This document shows positions 52,082-61,549 of a stretch of DNA of 64,000 nucleotides, in pieces. The DNA lies in NCBI GenBank assembly GCA_006218065.1, contig VBWE01000007.1, forward strand, positions 62,001 through 126,000, in the 5' to 3' direction. How positions within the stretch are numbered: the stretch's first letter is position 1; every line of letters begins with the position of its first letter. A model generated the notes under the pieces. That model searched no databases, was not told the origin of the DNA, and saw only the letters and a list, made by a program, of their open reading frames with translations. Both the position numbers and the translations under genes were made by a program. Source of the stretch: Bacteroidota bacterium (GTDB taxonomy: Bacteria; Bacteroidota; Bacteroidia; Palsa-965).

Positions 52082-52713
52082 CGCAAAATCAGTTTACCTG
52101 TTTGCAGTACAGCCAGGCCGATAAAAAGAAAACCGAATACCTTATTGACGTTCCACTTGCTCAGCCGGCGAAGAAAAAAATCGCGGTACCTGTGCGTGAG
52201 CGCGGCGATGGTCGAGAGCAGCACATATTCACCCGCGCCCGTACCCAGCACGAATGCCGTTTTTTCGGCTATGCTTTCGATATGAAAAAAAGCATAACCG
52301 TTCAGCATGATCAGGATCGAAAGCCAGAAGGGCAGCATCTGCGGATTGAACAGCGAAATGATGAAGCCTTTGAAAAAATGAATGCCGCTTTTACTTTTCT
52401 GCTCTTCGTCGGGGTTCTTCGGTTTCGTTTTTTTCAGCAGGTTCATGATCCCGAGTCCGAGGAGTAAAGGCACAATGCCCCATTCGAGCACGATGACTAC
52501 CTGCGCGTGCTGTTCGAGCCACGAAGCCGCTATCAGCGCGAGGAAAGCGTAAATGAATTCCGGGATACATCCGCCGAGCGCCACCATACGTCCCGACGCG
52601 CTGCCGTGTGTGAGCGTGGCCTGCATCGTCGCCAGGTTCAGTGGTCCCATCTGCAATGATCCCGTAAAACTGATCAGGCTCGTGACGAGAAAAATAACGA
52701 GAATATGAACCAT
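52078..52713 (-). CDS. LysE-family transporter
   Basis: A 211-residue inner membrane exporter with six helices and LysE hallmarks: SFTGSLQMGPLNLATMQATLTHG at the N-terminus (Gly-Pro-x-Asn), ALGGCIPEFIYAFLALIAAS, GFIISLFNPQMLPFWLSIL, GEYVLLSTIAAL. Family members export amino acids or related small molecules; the substrate is not deducible. Sits 17 bp after ruvB and overlaps the ATP-grasp gene by 4 bp, so the two may act on the same compound (inference). Confidence 0.85.
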   Translation of the reverse strand: MVHILVIFLVTSLISFTGSLQMGPLNLATMQATLTHGSASGRMVALGGCIPEFIYAFLALIAASWLEQHAQVVIVLEWGIVPLLLGLGIMNLLKKTKPKNPDEEQKSKSGIHFFKGFIISLFNPQMLPFWLSILIMLNGYAFFHIESIAEKTAFVLGTGAGEYVLLSTIAALTHRYRDFFLRRLSKWNVNKVFGFLFIGLAVLQTGKLILR

Positions 52714-52730
52714 GCGGGGTAAACAGAATG

Positions 52731-53768
52731 TTATTCGGAATCGAACAGGGTTCCTTTATTAACACCGGGAACACGGCCGAGATGTTTATAAGCCATTTCC
52801 GTAGCCTGCCTCCCGCGCGGCGTACGGACGAGATATCCTTCCTGGATCAGGAACGGTTCGTACACTTCTTCGATCGTTCCGGCTTCTTCGCCTACGGCGG
52901 TGGAAATGGTCGTAATGCCCACCGGGCCGCCTTTGAATTTATCGATCAGCGCGGAAAGAATGCGGATATCCATTTCGTCCAGCCCGTTCTTGTCCACATT
53001 CAGTGCGGATAAAGCGAACTGCGCGATTTCCATGCCGATGCTTCCGTCGCCTTTGATCTGTGCAAAATCACGCACACGGCGAAGCAGTGCATTTGCGATG
53101 CGCGGTGTTCCCCGGCTTCGCCGTGCGATTTCGTGGGCGGCTTCTTCGGTAATCGCTACATCGAGTATGCCGGATGAACGCTCCACGATTTTTTTCAGCA
53201 GGTTTGCATCGTAATATCCCAGCCGCGAATTGATCCCGAAACGCGCACGGAGCGGGGAAGTCAGCAAACCCGAACGGGTGGTCGCACCGACCAGCGTAAA
53301 CGGGTTCAGTTTGATCTGCACGCTGCGGGCATTCGGTCCGCTGTCGAGCATGATGTCGATTTTGTAATCCTCCATCGCCGAATAGAGGTATTCTTCGACC
53401 ACGGGACTGAGGCGATGGATTTCATCGATAAAAAGTACGTCGAACTGCTCGAGGTTAGTGAGCAGGCCTGCAAGATCGCCGGGCTTGTCGAGCACGGGGC
53501 CCGACGTGATCCGGATATTCACGCCCAGTTCGCCGGCAACGATATTCGCCAGGGTTGTTTTTCCAAGTCCCGGAGGGCCGTGCAGCAAAACATGGTCGAG
53601 CGCTTCGCCGCGCTGCTTCGCCGCCTGCACAAAAATTTTCAGGTTTTCGACAACGGCTTCCTGCCCGGTAAAATCACCGAATTCCTGCGGACGGAGTAAT
53701 TTCTCCATTTCCTTTTCTGCAGGACTCAGGTTCTCTCCTTCGGGATCGATATGCGGGTTTAGTGCCAA
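52731..53768 (-). CDS. ruvB: Holliday junction DNA helicase RuvB
   Basis: A 345-residue AAA+ motor that drives branch migration with Ruv[23 protein letters not shown], Walker [19 protein letters not shown], Walker [19 protein letters not shown], sensor [18 protein letters not shown], and the winged-helix end [21 protein letters not shown]. The start codon is TTG at 53768; a stop lies two codons upstream in frame, so no ATG is possible without losing conserved sequence. Leads a four-gene unit ending with queG. Confidence 0.95.
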   Translation of the reverse strand: MALNPHIDPEGENLSPAEKEMEKLLRPQEFGDFTGQEAVVENLKIFVQAAKQRGEALDHVLLHGPPGLGKTTLANIVAGELGVNIRITSGPVLDKPGDLAGLLTNLEQFDVLFIDEIHRLSPVVEEYLYSAMEDYKIDIMLDSGPNARSVQIKLNPFTLVGATTRSGLLTSPLRARFGINSRLGYYDANLLKKIVERSSGILDVAITEEAAHEIARRSRGTPRIANALLRRVRDFAQIKGDGSIGMEIAQFALSALNVDKNGLDEMDIRILSALIDKFKGGPVGITTISTAVGEEAGTIEEVYEPFLIQEGYLVRTPRGRQATEMAYKHLGRVPGVNKGTLFDSE

Positions 53769-53793
53769 GGCTTACAAAAGTACGTATTAGTAG

Positions 53794-54453
53794 CTACAGT
53801 CTTTTCGCCAGTTTTGATCCCGGGAAGACCATTTTATAAAGCTCTCCCCAGTAAATGATGCTGTAAAAAGAATAGATGGGCGAATTGAAATTTTCGGGGA
53901 TTGCATCGTTGTTCCTGATCATCCAGCGAAACCCGAGATCCGTTCCTGCTCCCAGCCAGCGAAAAATTCGGTACGAAACCGCGATATTGTTTTCATACAC
54001 GATCACCGTCTTTTTATCTGTGCGGAAACTTTCCCCGGCATAATCATAATCGTACCGGGAACGTCCGAAACCGATCTGCAGCGGGGTAACGCTGAACTTC
54101 CAGCGTTTGCTCTGGTAATACACGTATCGCGCGAAATAACTGAAGTAGGCAAAACGCAGTGTAGCTTCCGTAGAGTCGAGCCCGCCGCCGGCTTTCGGAA
54201 GAAAAATTTCTTTGGTGAGGTTATTCGTATGCATATTCCAGCCTCCTCCGAACGACAGTTTCCCGCCGAATTCTGCACCGATCTTAACACCCCAGATATT
54301 GGCCCGGCGATCGCTGATGAACGAATTCCGGGAGTCGAGGAAACAGATCAGCGAAGCTTTCCGGTTGATGCACACACGAAGCGTATCCATGAACTGGGCT
54401 TTTGCCGAAACACAGCTGAATAAAAAGATAACTGCAAGTCTCATCCGGAACAT
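53794..54453 (-). CDS. Hypothetical secreted/outer membrane protein
   Basis: About 219 residues from the ATG at 54453 (or 216 from 54444). Signal peptide MRLAVIFLFSCVSAKAQ, then beta-rich sequence: SDRRANIWGVKIGAEFGGKL, FARYVYYQSKRWKFSVTPLQIGFG, NIAVSYRIFRWLGAGTDLGFRWM. This resembles a Bacteroidota outer membrane barrel of unknown role. Longer in-frame starts would cross the terminator at 54480-54509 and are rejected. Its stop is 25 bp upstream of the ruvB start, so the two may share a transcript. Confidence 0.75.
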   Translation of the reverse strand: MFRMRLAVIFLFSCVSAKAQFMDTLRVCINRKASLICFLDSRNSFISDRRANIWGVKIGAEFGGKLSFGGGWNMHTNNLTKEIFLPKAGGGLDSTEATLRFAYFSYFARYVYYQSKRWKFSVTPLQIGFGRSRYDYDYAGESFRTDKKTVIVYENNIAVSYRIFRWLGAGTDLGFRWMIRNNDAIPENFNSPIYSFYSIIYWGELYKMVFPGSKLAKRL

Positions 54454-54479
54454 GTTCAGAGAGATTCTTTTGTCCAAAA

Positions 54480-54509
54480 AAAATGTCCTTACCAAAGTAA
54501 GGACATTTT
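54480..54509. terminator. Intrinsic terminator after ctaD
   Basis: Perfect 13-bp stem, 54480-54492 with 54497-54509, CAAA loop, A and T flanks. It ends the minus-strand respiratory operon (ctaD stop at 54534) and separates it from the gene starting at 54453. Confidence 0.9.
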
Positions 54510-54533
54510 CGATCAGCGTTTTTGTTGTTTCTT

Positions 54534-56378
54534 TTAATGGCCGCCGCCATCCTCTTCGCCTTCGGCGAGCGGAACGGTTTGCGGGATGAAATCTTTTTCG
54601 GCGCCGGGCTTGCTGTAATCATACGGCCAGCGGTGTACTTCCGGGATCGCGCCGGGCCAGTTGCCGTGCGTATGTGCCATCGGCGTAGTCCATTCGAGCG
54701 TATTCGCTCCGTAAGGATTCTGCGGCGATTTGGGACCACGGAACATACTGTAGAAGAAGTTGAACAGGAAAATCACCTGGGCAAATGCGCCAAGGATGGC
54801 AAACCAGGTAACCACTTCGTTGATGTCCTGCAGGTTATCGAAGATCGGGAATGCCGTGTTGGTGTAATAACGGCGGGGAACTCCGGAAAGTCCGAGGAAG
54901 TGCATCGGGAAGAACACACCGTAGGCTGCAATGAATGTCAGCCAGAAGTGAATGTATCCCATGTTTTTGTTCATCTGGCGCAGGAAGAGTTTCGGGAACC
55001 AATGATATACACCCGCAATCATACCGAGGATGGCCGAAAGACCCATTACGATGTGGAAGTGCGCAACCACGAAATACGTATCGTGCAGCGGGATATCCAG
55101 GGCCGAGTCGGCGAGGATGATACCGGTAACACCACCCGTAACGAACGTGGAAACAAGACCGATCGCGAACATCATGCCCGGGGTAAACTGAATGTTTCCT
55201 TTCCAGAGCGTGGTGATGTAGTTAAAGGCTTTAACGGCCGATGGTATCGCAATAAGCAGTGTCGTGAACACGAATACCGATCCGAGGAACGGGTTCATAC
55301 CCGTAATGTACATGTGGTGTCCCCAAACGATGAACGAAAGGAAACCGATCGCGAGGATCGAAGTAACCATCGCGCGATACCCGAAGATCGGCTTGCGCGC
55401 ATTCACCGAAATAATTTCCGATGTGAGTCCGAGCGCCGGCAGGATGATAATGTACACTTCCGGGTGACCAAGGAACCAGAACAGGTGCTGGAAGAGGATC
55501 GGGCTTCCGCCCATATTGTCGAGCGCGTGCCCGTCGATATAAATCTCGCTCAGGTAGAAACTGGTTCCGAAACTTCGGTCGAAGATCAGGAGCAGTGCAG
55601 CGGAGAAAAGTACCGGGAACGAAAGTACACCGAGAATAGCGGTAACGAAGAATGCCCATATGGTCAGCGGCAGGCGTGTCATCTTCATGCCTTTGGTCCG
55701 CATGTTCAGTACGGTAATGATATAATTCAGACCGCCGAGCAGGGACGAAACGATGAACAAACTCATGGATACCAGCCAAAGCGTCATACCTAAGCCTGAA
55801 CCGGGCATCGCCTGCGGGAGTGCGCTGAGCGGGGGATAAACCGTCCATCCGCCGGATGCAGGACCGCCTTCCACGAACATACCCATAACCATGAATAAGC
55901 TGGAAGCGAAGAAGAACCAGTACGAGAGCATGTTCAGGAATCCTGAAGCCATGTCGCGCGCACCGATCTGGTAAGGGATAAGCAGGTTGGAGAACGTTCC
56001 GCTGAGTCCGCCGGTAAGTACCATGAACACCATGATCGTACCGTGGATGGTCACAAGACCCATGTACATATTCGGGTCGAGGATGCCTTCCGGCGCCCAT
56101 TTGTCGCCGAGCAGTGCGTTGGCAATGGCGAATTTTTCACCCGGCCAGGCCAGTTGCAGGCGGAACAGGATAGACATCATCATGCCGATCACCGCCATAA
56201 TCACCGCTGTAATCAGGAATTGGCGGGAGATCGTTTTATGATCCATGCTGAAGACATACTTCGTGATGAAGGATTCTTCGTGATGATGGTGGTCATCATG
56301 ATGATGATCATCGTGCGCATGCTCCTTTCCAAGGTCCTGGGCATGAAGATCATGATGTTCGTGATGTGCCGTTCCCAT
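54534..56378 (-). CDS. ctaD: Cytochrome c oxidase subunit I
   Basis: A 614-residue catalytic subunit that reduces oxygen to water and pumps protons. Twelve membrane helices; metal ligand motifs WFLGHPEVYIIILPALG (CuB His and the cross-linked Tyr), VWGHHMYITGMNP (CuB His pair), and YFVVAHFHIVMG (heme a3 and a His). Early heme a His in TIHGTIMVFMVL. The N-terminus carries an unusual tail with 14 His in the first 36 residues, possibly metal-binding. Encoded 39 bp after subunit II and followed by a terminator. Confidence 0.97.
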   Translation of the reverse strand: MGTAHHEHHDLHAQDLGKEHAHDDHHHDDHHHHEESFITKYVFSMDHKTISRQFLITAVIMAVIGMMMSILFRLQLAWPGEKFAIANALLGDKWAPEGILDPNMYMGLVTIHGTIMVFMVLTGGLSGTFSNLLIPYQIGARDMASGFLNMLSYWFFFASSLFMVMGMFVEGGPASGGWTVYPPLSALPQAMPGSGLGMTLWLVSMSLFIVSSLLGGLNYIITVLNMRTKGMKMTRLPLTIWAFFVTAILGVLSFPVLFSAALLLIFDRSFGTSFYLSEIYIDGHALDNMGGSPILFQHLFWFLGHPEVYIIILPALGLTSEIISVNARKPIFGYRAMVTSILAIGFLSFIVWGHHMYITGMNPFLGSVFVFTTLLIAIPSAVKAFNYITTLWKGNIQFTPGMMFAIGLVSTFVTGGVTGIILADSALDIPLHDTYFVVAHFHIVMGLSAILGMIAGVYHWFPKLFLRQMNKNMGYIHFWLTFIAAYGVFFPMHFLGLSGVPRRYYTNTAFPIFDNLQDINEVVTWFAILGAFAQVIFLFNFFYSMFRGPKSPQNPYGANTLEWTTPMAHTHGNWPGAIPEVHRWPYDYSKPGAEKDFIPQTVPLAEGEEDGGGH

Positions 56379-56417
56379 GTGCTATTGATTTATTTCGTTT
56401 CGTTAAAATTCTATTAA

Positions 56418-57494
56418 TTACTTGATCGTGTCAGTCTTTTCTTTGCCGGAAGCCTCGGCTGTCACCGGCGCTGTTTTTGCTCCTCCGAACGTTTTCTGCC
56501 CGGCCAGCCAGATGTCATATTCTTTCCTGCTTACGATCACCACTTTCATTTTCATGTTCCAGTGGCTGGCTCCGCAGATTTTATTGCAAAGCAGCCAGTA
56601 ATCGAACACGATCGGTTTTTCGCCTTTGGCCTTACGGATGGCATTGACTTCTGCAATATGCCCGACAACATCCGGATCCTTGCGCATATCCGCCGTAGTA
56701 ATCGTCGGTTTGAATTTGAAATTCGTCTGCATACCCGGAACGGTATTCATCTGCGCCCGGAAATGCGGCAGGAAAGCGCTGTGGATAACATCCTGCGAAC
56801 GGAATACCAGGTTCACATCTTCGTTCACCGGGAGGTAAAGTTCACCGACCACGATATCATCCTGCGCATGCTGGTCGGTTGAATCCAGACCGAGTTCGTT
56901 TGTTGCGGAGATATAACGGAAGCTTGCTTTTCCGAGTTCTTTATCCGCACCGGAATAACGGGCAACCCAGTTGAACTGTTTGGAATATACTTCCACCCGG
57001 CGCACGTCTTTGGATATTTCGCTCTGCGTAACATCGTTCCACAGCGTGATACCCCAGAAAATGATTACGGCGAGGACCACGGCAGGAACGCCTGTCCAAA
57101 GCATTTCCAGCTTGTTGTTATGTGTAATGTAAGCTGACTTCGATTTATCACGGCCATAATATTTGTACGCCATGAGAAACAGCGCACCATTGGTCAGGAA
57201 GAATACGGCGATCACGATGTACCAGTTGAAGTTCATCAGGTCGTCGATGCGCTGGCCTTCTTCGGAAGCGGCCCTGGGCAGGGTGCGCGAACCGTATTCG
57301 AAGAGTTGCCAGATGACCCAGATGAACATCACGGAAATAAAAGTGATCATCAGAACACCGTTCATGCGGTTGTCGTTTTCGGTCACCTTGTTCGGGTCGT
57401 TACCTTTCAGATCATTCGACAATTCCACCACCCGCATAATCTGCCAGATGGTGGCAGCTGCGAGGATCAGGATAAGGTAGATCAGGAACTCCAT
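56418..57494 (-). CDS. ctaC: Cytochrome c oxidase subunit II
   Basis: A 358-residue subunit that takes electrons from cytochrome c through CuA. Two membrane helices in the N-terminal part plus an extra early one (FLIYLILILAAATIWQIM), then the cupredoxin domain. CuA ligands in DVIHSAFLPHFRAQ (His) and LLCNKICGASHWNMKMKV (two Cys, His, Met). VPGMQTNFKF is also typical. The N-terminal extension with the helix from residue 2 is longer than in proteobacteria and usual for Bacteroidota. No cytochrome c fusion, so Alternative Complex III probably passes electrons through ActE or a separate carrier. Confidence 0.96.
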   Translation of the reverse strand: MEFLIYLILILAAATIWQIMRVVELSNDLKGNDPNKVTENDNRMNGVLMITFISVMFIWVIWQLFEYGSRTLPRAASEEGQRIDDLMNFNWYIVIAVFFLTNGALFLMAYKYYGRDKSKSAYITHNNKLEMLWTGVPAVVLAVIIFWGITLWNDVTQSEISKDVRRVEVYSKQFNWVARYSGADKELGKASFRYISATNELGLDSTDQHAQDDIVVGELYLPVNEDVNLVFRSQDVIHSAFLPHFRAQMNTVPGMQTNFKFKPTITTADMRKDPDVVGHIAEVNAIRKAKGEKPIVFDYWLLCNKICGASHWNMKMKVVIVSRKEYDIWLAGQKTFGGAKTAPVTAEASGKEKTDTIK

Positions 57495-57542
57495 AGTCGA
57501 TGCGTTTGTTTATGTACTGCGTTGTCGCTTGCTTTTGAAAAA

Positions 57543-58808
57543 TTAAATATTGTGCCCGAGGCCTTCCTCCAGGTACGGGTGATTTTTGGCCACCAGCGGC
57601 GCTTTGGAAAGCGCGTTCATGATCCAGAAAATAAATCCGCCGAGGAAGAACAGGAACATGCCTATTTCCAGTGAACCGATTCCCCAATGCTCGCCTACCG
57701 ATCCGGGCATGATGAGCATGAAAGTATCGCACCAGTGGAAAATGAAAATCAGCGTGCCTACAAAAAGCAGGTAATGTTTGTTCCGTTTCGCATCACGCGA
57801 CATGAGCATGATCATCGGGAAAGCGAAGTTCACGAACATGGTCACCCAGAACAGGCCGTTGAAATACTCCCAGCGCTGCTGGAAATAAACTACTTCTTCC
57901 GGGATATCCGAATACCAGATGAGCATGAACTGCGAGAACCAGAGATAGGTCCACAGGAAGCTGATCGCGAACATCCATTTTCCAAGGTCGTGCGTATGGC
58001 TGGCGTTTACGAATTCCATCTGGCCGCGGTTCTTCAGGTGAAGCAGGATCATGATGAAGGTGATGATCGCGCCGATCCACATGCCGGCAAATACATACCA
58101 GCCGAAGAGCGTGCTGTACCAGTGCGCATCAATGCTCATGATCACGTCCCAGGAAAATACGCTGGAGGTGAACCCGAAGAATACCAGGAATATCGCCGCT
58201 TTGGTAATGTTTTTCTTGAAGATGGAATCACCGCCCACGAGATCTTCCTCGAGCGTTCTTTTGCGTGCCCAGCGCTGGTACATGATCCAGCCGCCGATGA
58301 AGAGTATGATGCGTGCCCAGAAGAATGCGTCTGCAAAATACGCGTGTTTGTGCGCAAGAATCGAGTCATAGTGTTCCGAACTGATATCGTAAACCGACTG
58401 ATCCATCCAGTGGTAAATGTGATGCCCGCCGAAACGGCCTACTGCCAGGACAACAAGGATGATGATCAGGCCAACCGGGAGAAAGGTGCTCACCGCGCTG
58501 AAGATGCGCTGGAAAACCACGCTCCAGGCGACCTGCGCAGCATACTGCAATGCGTAGAAGAAGGTAGCGGCAAGCGCTATCGCGCCGAAGAAAAATCCGT
58601 TTACCAGCAGGTTGGCCCAGACACGCTGACCCAAATGTGCCCTGGGATCGTCACCGCCATGGGCATCCACTGCCGCATGTTCATGTCCCATGTTCATCAC
58701 CACGCCAAGAATAAGCAGGATAACCCCGAGTCCCATCAGGATAAACAGGTTCCGCTTGCTTTTGGCGGTGAAGTCGTACTTCAGGTTATTCAGTTCGATC
58801 GCGCTCAT
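57543..58808 (-). CDS. actF: Alternative Complex III subunit ActF
   Basis: A 421-residue polytopic membrane protein with about ten helices, the NrfD-like quinol subunit of Alternative Complex III. Start LNNLKYDFTAKSKRNLFILMG, FFGAIALAATFFYALQYAAQVAW, SIDAHWYSTLFGWYVFAGMW, MFAISFLWTYLWFSQFMLIWYSDIPEE, all typical of ActF in Bacteroidota. Paralog of ActC. It is last of the act genes and is followed by ctaC-ctaD, so complex and oxidase are made together. Confidence 0.93.
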   Translation of the reverse strand: MSAIELNNLKYDFTAKSKRNLFILMGLGVILLILGVVMNMGHEHAAVDAHGGDDPRAHLGQRVWANLLVNGFFFGAIALAATFFYALQYAAQVAWSVVFQRIFSAVSTFLPVGLIIILVVLAVGRFGGHHIYHWMDQSVYDISSEHYDSILAHKHAYFADAFFWARIILFIGGWIMYQRWARKRTLEEDLVGGDSIFKKNITKAAIFLVFFGFTSSVFSWDVIMSIDAHWYSTLFGWYVFAGMWIGAIITFIMILLHLKNRGQMEFVNASHTHDLGKWMFAISFLWTYLWFSQFMLIWYSDIPEEVVYFQQRWEYFNGLFWVTMFVNFAFPMIMLMSRDAKRNKHYLLFVGTLIFIFHWCDTFMLIMPGSVGEHWGIGSLEIGMFLFFLGGFIFWIMNALSKAPLVAKNHPYLEEGLGHNI

Positions 58809-58844
58809 AGTTTGATTGCCGTATTGCGTCGTTCCTCGAATTAG

Positions 58845-59522
58845 TTATTTATGATTCGGCATAGCTGCATGAGCCGCTACACTGTCTTTTCCTTTGGTTG
58901 TGTCGGCAGTTGCTTTTGCCTGGTCTGCCATCCACTGGCTGTGCGCCACACCGCCGCGCTGCAGACGCTGCACGTAACGGATCACTTTCCAGCGCTCCTC
59001 GATATTGAGTTGCGACGAATGTGAGCCCATCATGTTTTTGCCGTACATAATCACATGATAAATGTGACCTTCGGGCAGAATTTTTTTGTCGGCTGCAGTA
59101 AAGTCTGTAGGCTTGTTCGGGAATTTTCCGTTGCTGAACAGCAGTCCGTCTCCTTTGCCTGCGTCACCGTGACAATGGATGCAGAACTGCTCGTACAATA
59201 CTTTGCCCTGCTCTTCCACCGCGTCGTTCTGCGGAAGCGGCGATTTCCAGTACACGCCGGCAAGGCTGTCACCCACCGCAGTGTTCGGGTAAGGATAAGG
59301 CATCCATCCGCGTGCGATCGATCCTTCGGCAGGCAACCGGTTGGCCATGACAAGCCCGGAATCACCGGGAAACTGGGTAGCCATATTGGTTTCCAGCGCA
59401 GGCGTGCGATACATATCCGGGAAGTATTCATACCCCGGACTCTGCGGATCTTTGCTGCACGAACCCAGGAACATTGCAGCAGCAATGACGGGCAGTGTGA
59501 TGTATTTGGTTCTTTTCTTCAT
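58845..59522 (-). CDS. actE: Alternative Complex III cytochrome c subunit ActE
   Basis: A 225-residue lipoprotein mono-heme cytochrome c. Lipobox in FLGSCSKDPQ, then EYFPDMYRTPALETN, heme-binding CIHCHGDAGKGDG (CxxCH), and Met ligand region IMYGKNMMGSHSSQL. It hands electrons from the complex to the oxidase on the periplasmic side. Located between actD and actF in the usual order. Confidence 0.95.
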   Translation of the reverse strand: MKKRTKYITLPVIAAAMFLGSCSKDPQSPGYEYFPDMYRTPALETNMATQFPGDSGLVMANRLPAEGSIARGWMPYPYPNTAVGDSLAGVYWKSPLPQNDAVEEQGKVLYEQFCIHCHGDAGKGDGLLFSNGKFPNKPTDFTAADKKILPEGHIYHVIMYGKNMMGSHSSQLNIEERWKVIRYVQRLQRGGVAHSQWMADQAKATADTTKGKDSVAAHAAMPNHK

Positions 59523-59543
59523 TGTCTTTCGTCAACAATGCGA

Positions 59544-60068
59544 TTATTTCACATTCACTTCCGAAGCGCCTGTTTCGCGCAGCATGGCTACGACACGGGC
59601 TTCATCTTCGGGTTTAACTTCAAGTTCCATCAGGAACTTGTTATCGGTTGTGCGCGGGTCCGGATTTTTCGGTGATACACCGGGCAGGATCCAGCTGCGC
59701 AGGAAAAAGGTAATCGCCAGGCCATGACCGGCGCAGAAAACAGTCGATTCAAAAGTTACCGGGATGAAAGCCGGCCAGTTCTGGTAGTAAAAGAAGTTCG
59801 GTTTGCCACCGATGTCGATCGGACCCCAGTCGGAAACCATCATGTACCAGGTCATCAGGATAGCGAGACCCGCACCCGTCAACCCGTAGATAAAAGCACA
59901 GATCGCAATGCGCGTGCGCTTCAGCCCTATCGCATGATCGAGACCGTGTACCGGGAAAGGCGTAAACACTTCCTTGATGCGGAAATGATTGTCGCGCACC
60001 CGCTCCACGCCCTCCAGGAGTTGCTCCTCGTCGTCGTAGATACCGTGTATGAGTTTCATCGTGTTCAT
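59544..60068 (-). CDS. actD: Alternative Complex III subunit ActD
   Basis: A 174-residue DUF3341 subunit with two membrane helices (about 55-75 and 98-115). Typical FTPFPVHGLDHAIGLKRTRI motif and IGGKPNFFYYQNWPAFIPVTFE. Structural, no cofactor. ATG at 60068 (MNTMKLIHGIYDDEEQLLEG); ATG at 60059 also possible. Lies 24 bp after actC. Confidence 0.93.
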   Translation of the reverse strand: MNTMKLIHGIYDDEEQLLEGVERVRDNHFRIKEVFTPFPVHGLDHAIGLKRTRIAICAFIYGLTGAGLAILMTWYMMVSDWGPIDIGGKPNFFYYQNWPAFIPVTFESTVFCAGHGLAITFFLRSWILPGVSPKNPDPRTTDNKFLMELEVKPEDEARVVAMLRETGASEVNVK

Positions 60069-60092
60069 ATGCTGTCGGTGCAATGCTTTATT

Positions 60093-61505
60093 TTAATAAT
60101 CGACCTTAACTCCTTTGCTTTCGGCAAACTTGCGTTTGTACTGCGAGCCCGATGATTTCAGGATCGTCTTCATTTCACTGAAGGCGATAACCGGGAATAC
60201 GCGGGCGAAGAGCAGGAAGAACGTGAAAAACATGCCGATGGTTCCGATAAAAATACCCACCTCGATCCAGGTCGGGTGATACATGGTCCAGCTCGAAGGC
60301 AGGTAATCGCGGTGCAGCGAGGTTACGATGATCACGAAACGCTCGAACCACATACCGATATTTACCACGATGGAAAGAATGAATGTAGCAAGCAGGCTGG
60401 TACGGATTTTTTTGAACCAGAAAAGCTGCGGTGAAATTACGTTGCAGGTCATCATACCCCAGTAGCTCCACCAGTACGGACCGGTAGCACGGTTCATGAA
60501 TGCGTATCCTTCATATTCAACGCCCGAATACCAGGAGATGAAAAGTTCGGAGAGATACGCCACGCCCACCATCGAACCGGTCATGATGATGATGATGTTC
60601 ATGTATTCGATGTGCTTGATGCCGATATAATGTTCGAGCTTGAACACTTTACGCATGATCAGCAGCAGGGTAAGTACCATCGCGAAACCGGAGAAGATAG
60701 CGCCGGCAACGAAGTAAGGCGGGAAGATGGTGGTATGCCAGCCCGGAACGATCGAGGTGGCAAAGTCCATAGATACAATCGAGTGAACCGAGAATACGAG
60801 CGGCGTGGAAAGGCCGGCAAGTACCAGGGAAACTTCTTCGAAACGTTGCCAGTCTTTGGCGCGGCCGCTCCAGCCGAAGCTGAGGATGCGGTAAATTTTT
60901 TCCTGCATCGGTTTGCCTTTGATCTTGAAACGATCGCGGACGCCGGCGAAATCAGGAATAAGACCAGTGTACCAGAAAACAAGCGAGATGGTGAAGTAAG
61001 TCGATACCGCGAATACGTCCCACATCAGCGGGGAGTTAAAATTCACCCACAGGGAACCGAACTGGTTGGCATGCGGAAACAGCCAGTAGTCCAGCCAGGG
61101 GCGGCCGGTGTGCATGGTTACGAAAACAGCCGCGCAAAGTACCGCGAAGATGGTCATCGCTTCGGCAGAACGGTTGATCGCCATACGCCATTTCTGACGG
61201 AAAAGCAGGAGCACCGCGGAGATAAGCGTACCGGCGTGACCGATACCGATCCACCAAACGAAATTGGTAATGTCCCAGGCCCAACCTACTGTTTTGTTTG
61301 CACCCCACTGCCCGATACCGGTCCCGATGGTCATGGCTAAACAGCTGAAACCCCAGATGAAGGCAATTACCGCGACGGTAAATACCAGGTACCAGTACTT
61401 GTTCGCCTTGCCTTCGATGGGCCTGCAAACTTCGGCAGTGATATCGCTGTACGTTTTGTCGCCGAGAACCAACGGTTCCCTGAGCACTGATTCGTGGCTT
61501 GACAT
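60093..61505 (-). CDS. actC: Alternative Complex III subunit ActC (NrfD-like)
   Basis: A 470-residue membrane subunit with about ten helices that binds and oxidises the quinol. FVWWIGIGHAGTLISAVLLL, FNSPLMWDVFAVSTYFTISLVFWY, FATSIVPGWHTTIFPPYFVAGA, and GVEYEGYAFMNRATGPYW, all characteristic. Follows actB by 44 bp. Confidence 0.95.
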   Translation of the reverse strand: MSSHESVLREPLVLGDKTYSDITAEVCRPIEGKANKYWYLVFTVAVIAFIWGFSCLAMTIGTGIGQWGANKTVGWAWDITNFVWWIGIGHAGTLISAVLLLFRQKWRMAINRSAEAMTIFAVLCAAVFVTMHTGRPWLDYWLFPHANQFGSLWVNFNSPLMWDVFAVSTYFTISLVFWYTGLIPDFAGVRDRFKIKGKPMQEKIYRILSFGWSGRAKDWQRFEEVSLVLAGLSTPLVFSVHSIVSMDFATSIVPGWHTTIFPPYFVAGAIFSGFAMVLTLLLIMRKVFKLEHYIGIKHIEYMNIIIIMTGSMVGVAYLSELFISWYSGVEYEGYAFMNRATGPYWWSYWGMMTCNVISPQLFWFKKIRTSLLATFILSIVVNIGMWFERFVIIVTSLHRDYLPSSWTMYHPTWIEVGIFIGTIGMFFTFFLLFARVFPVIAFSEMKTILKSSGSQYKRKFAESKGVKVDY

Positions 61506-61549
61506 ATCGTTCTTGTTATTCGATGATATTCGTTACTACGTTTCTTTTA

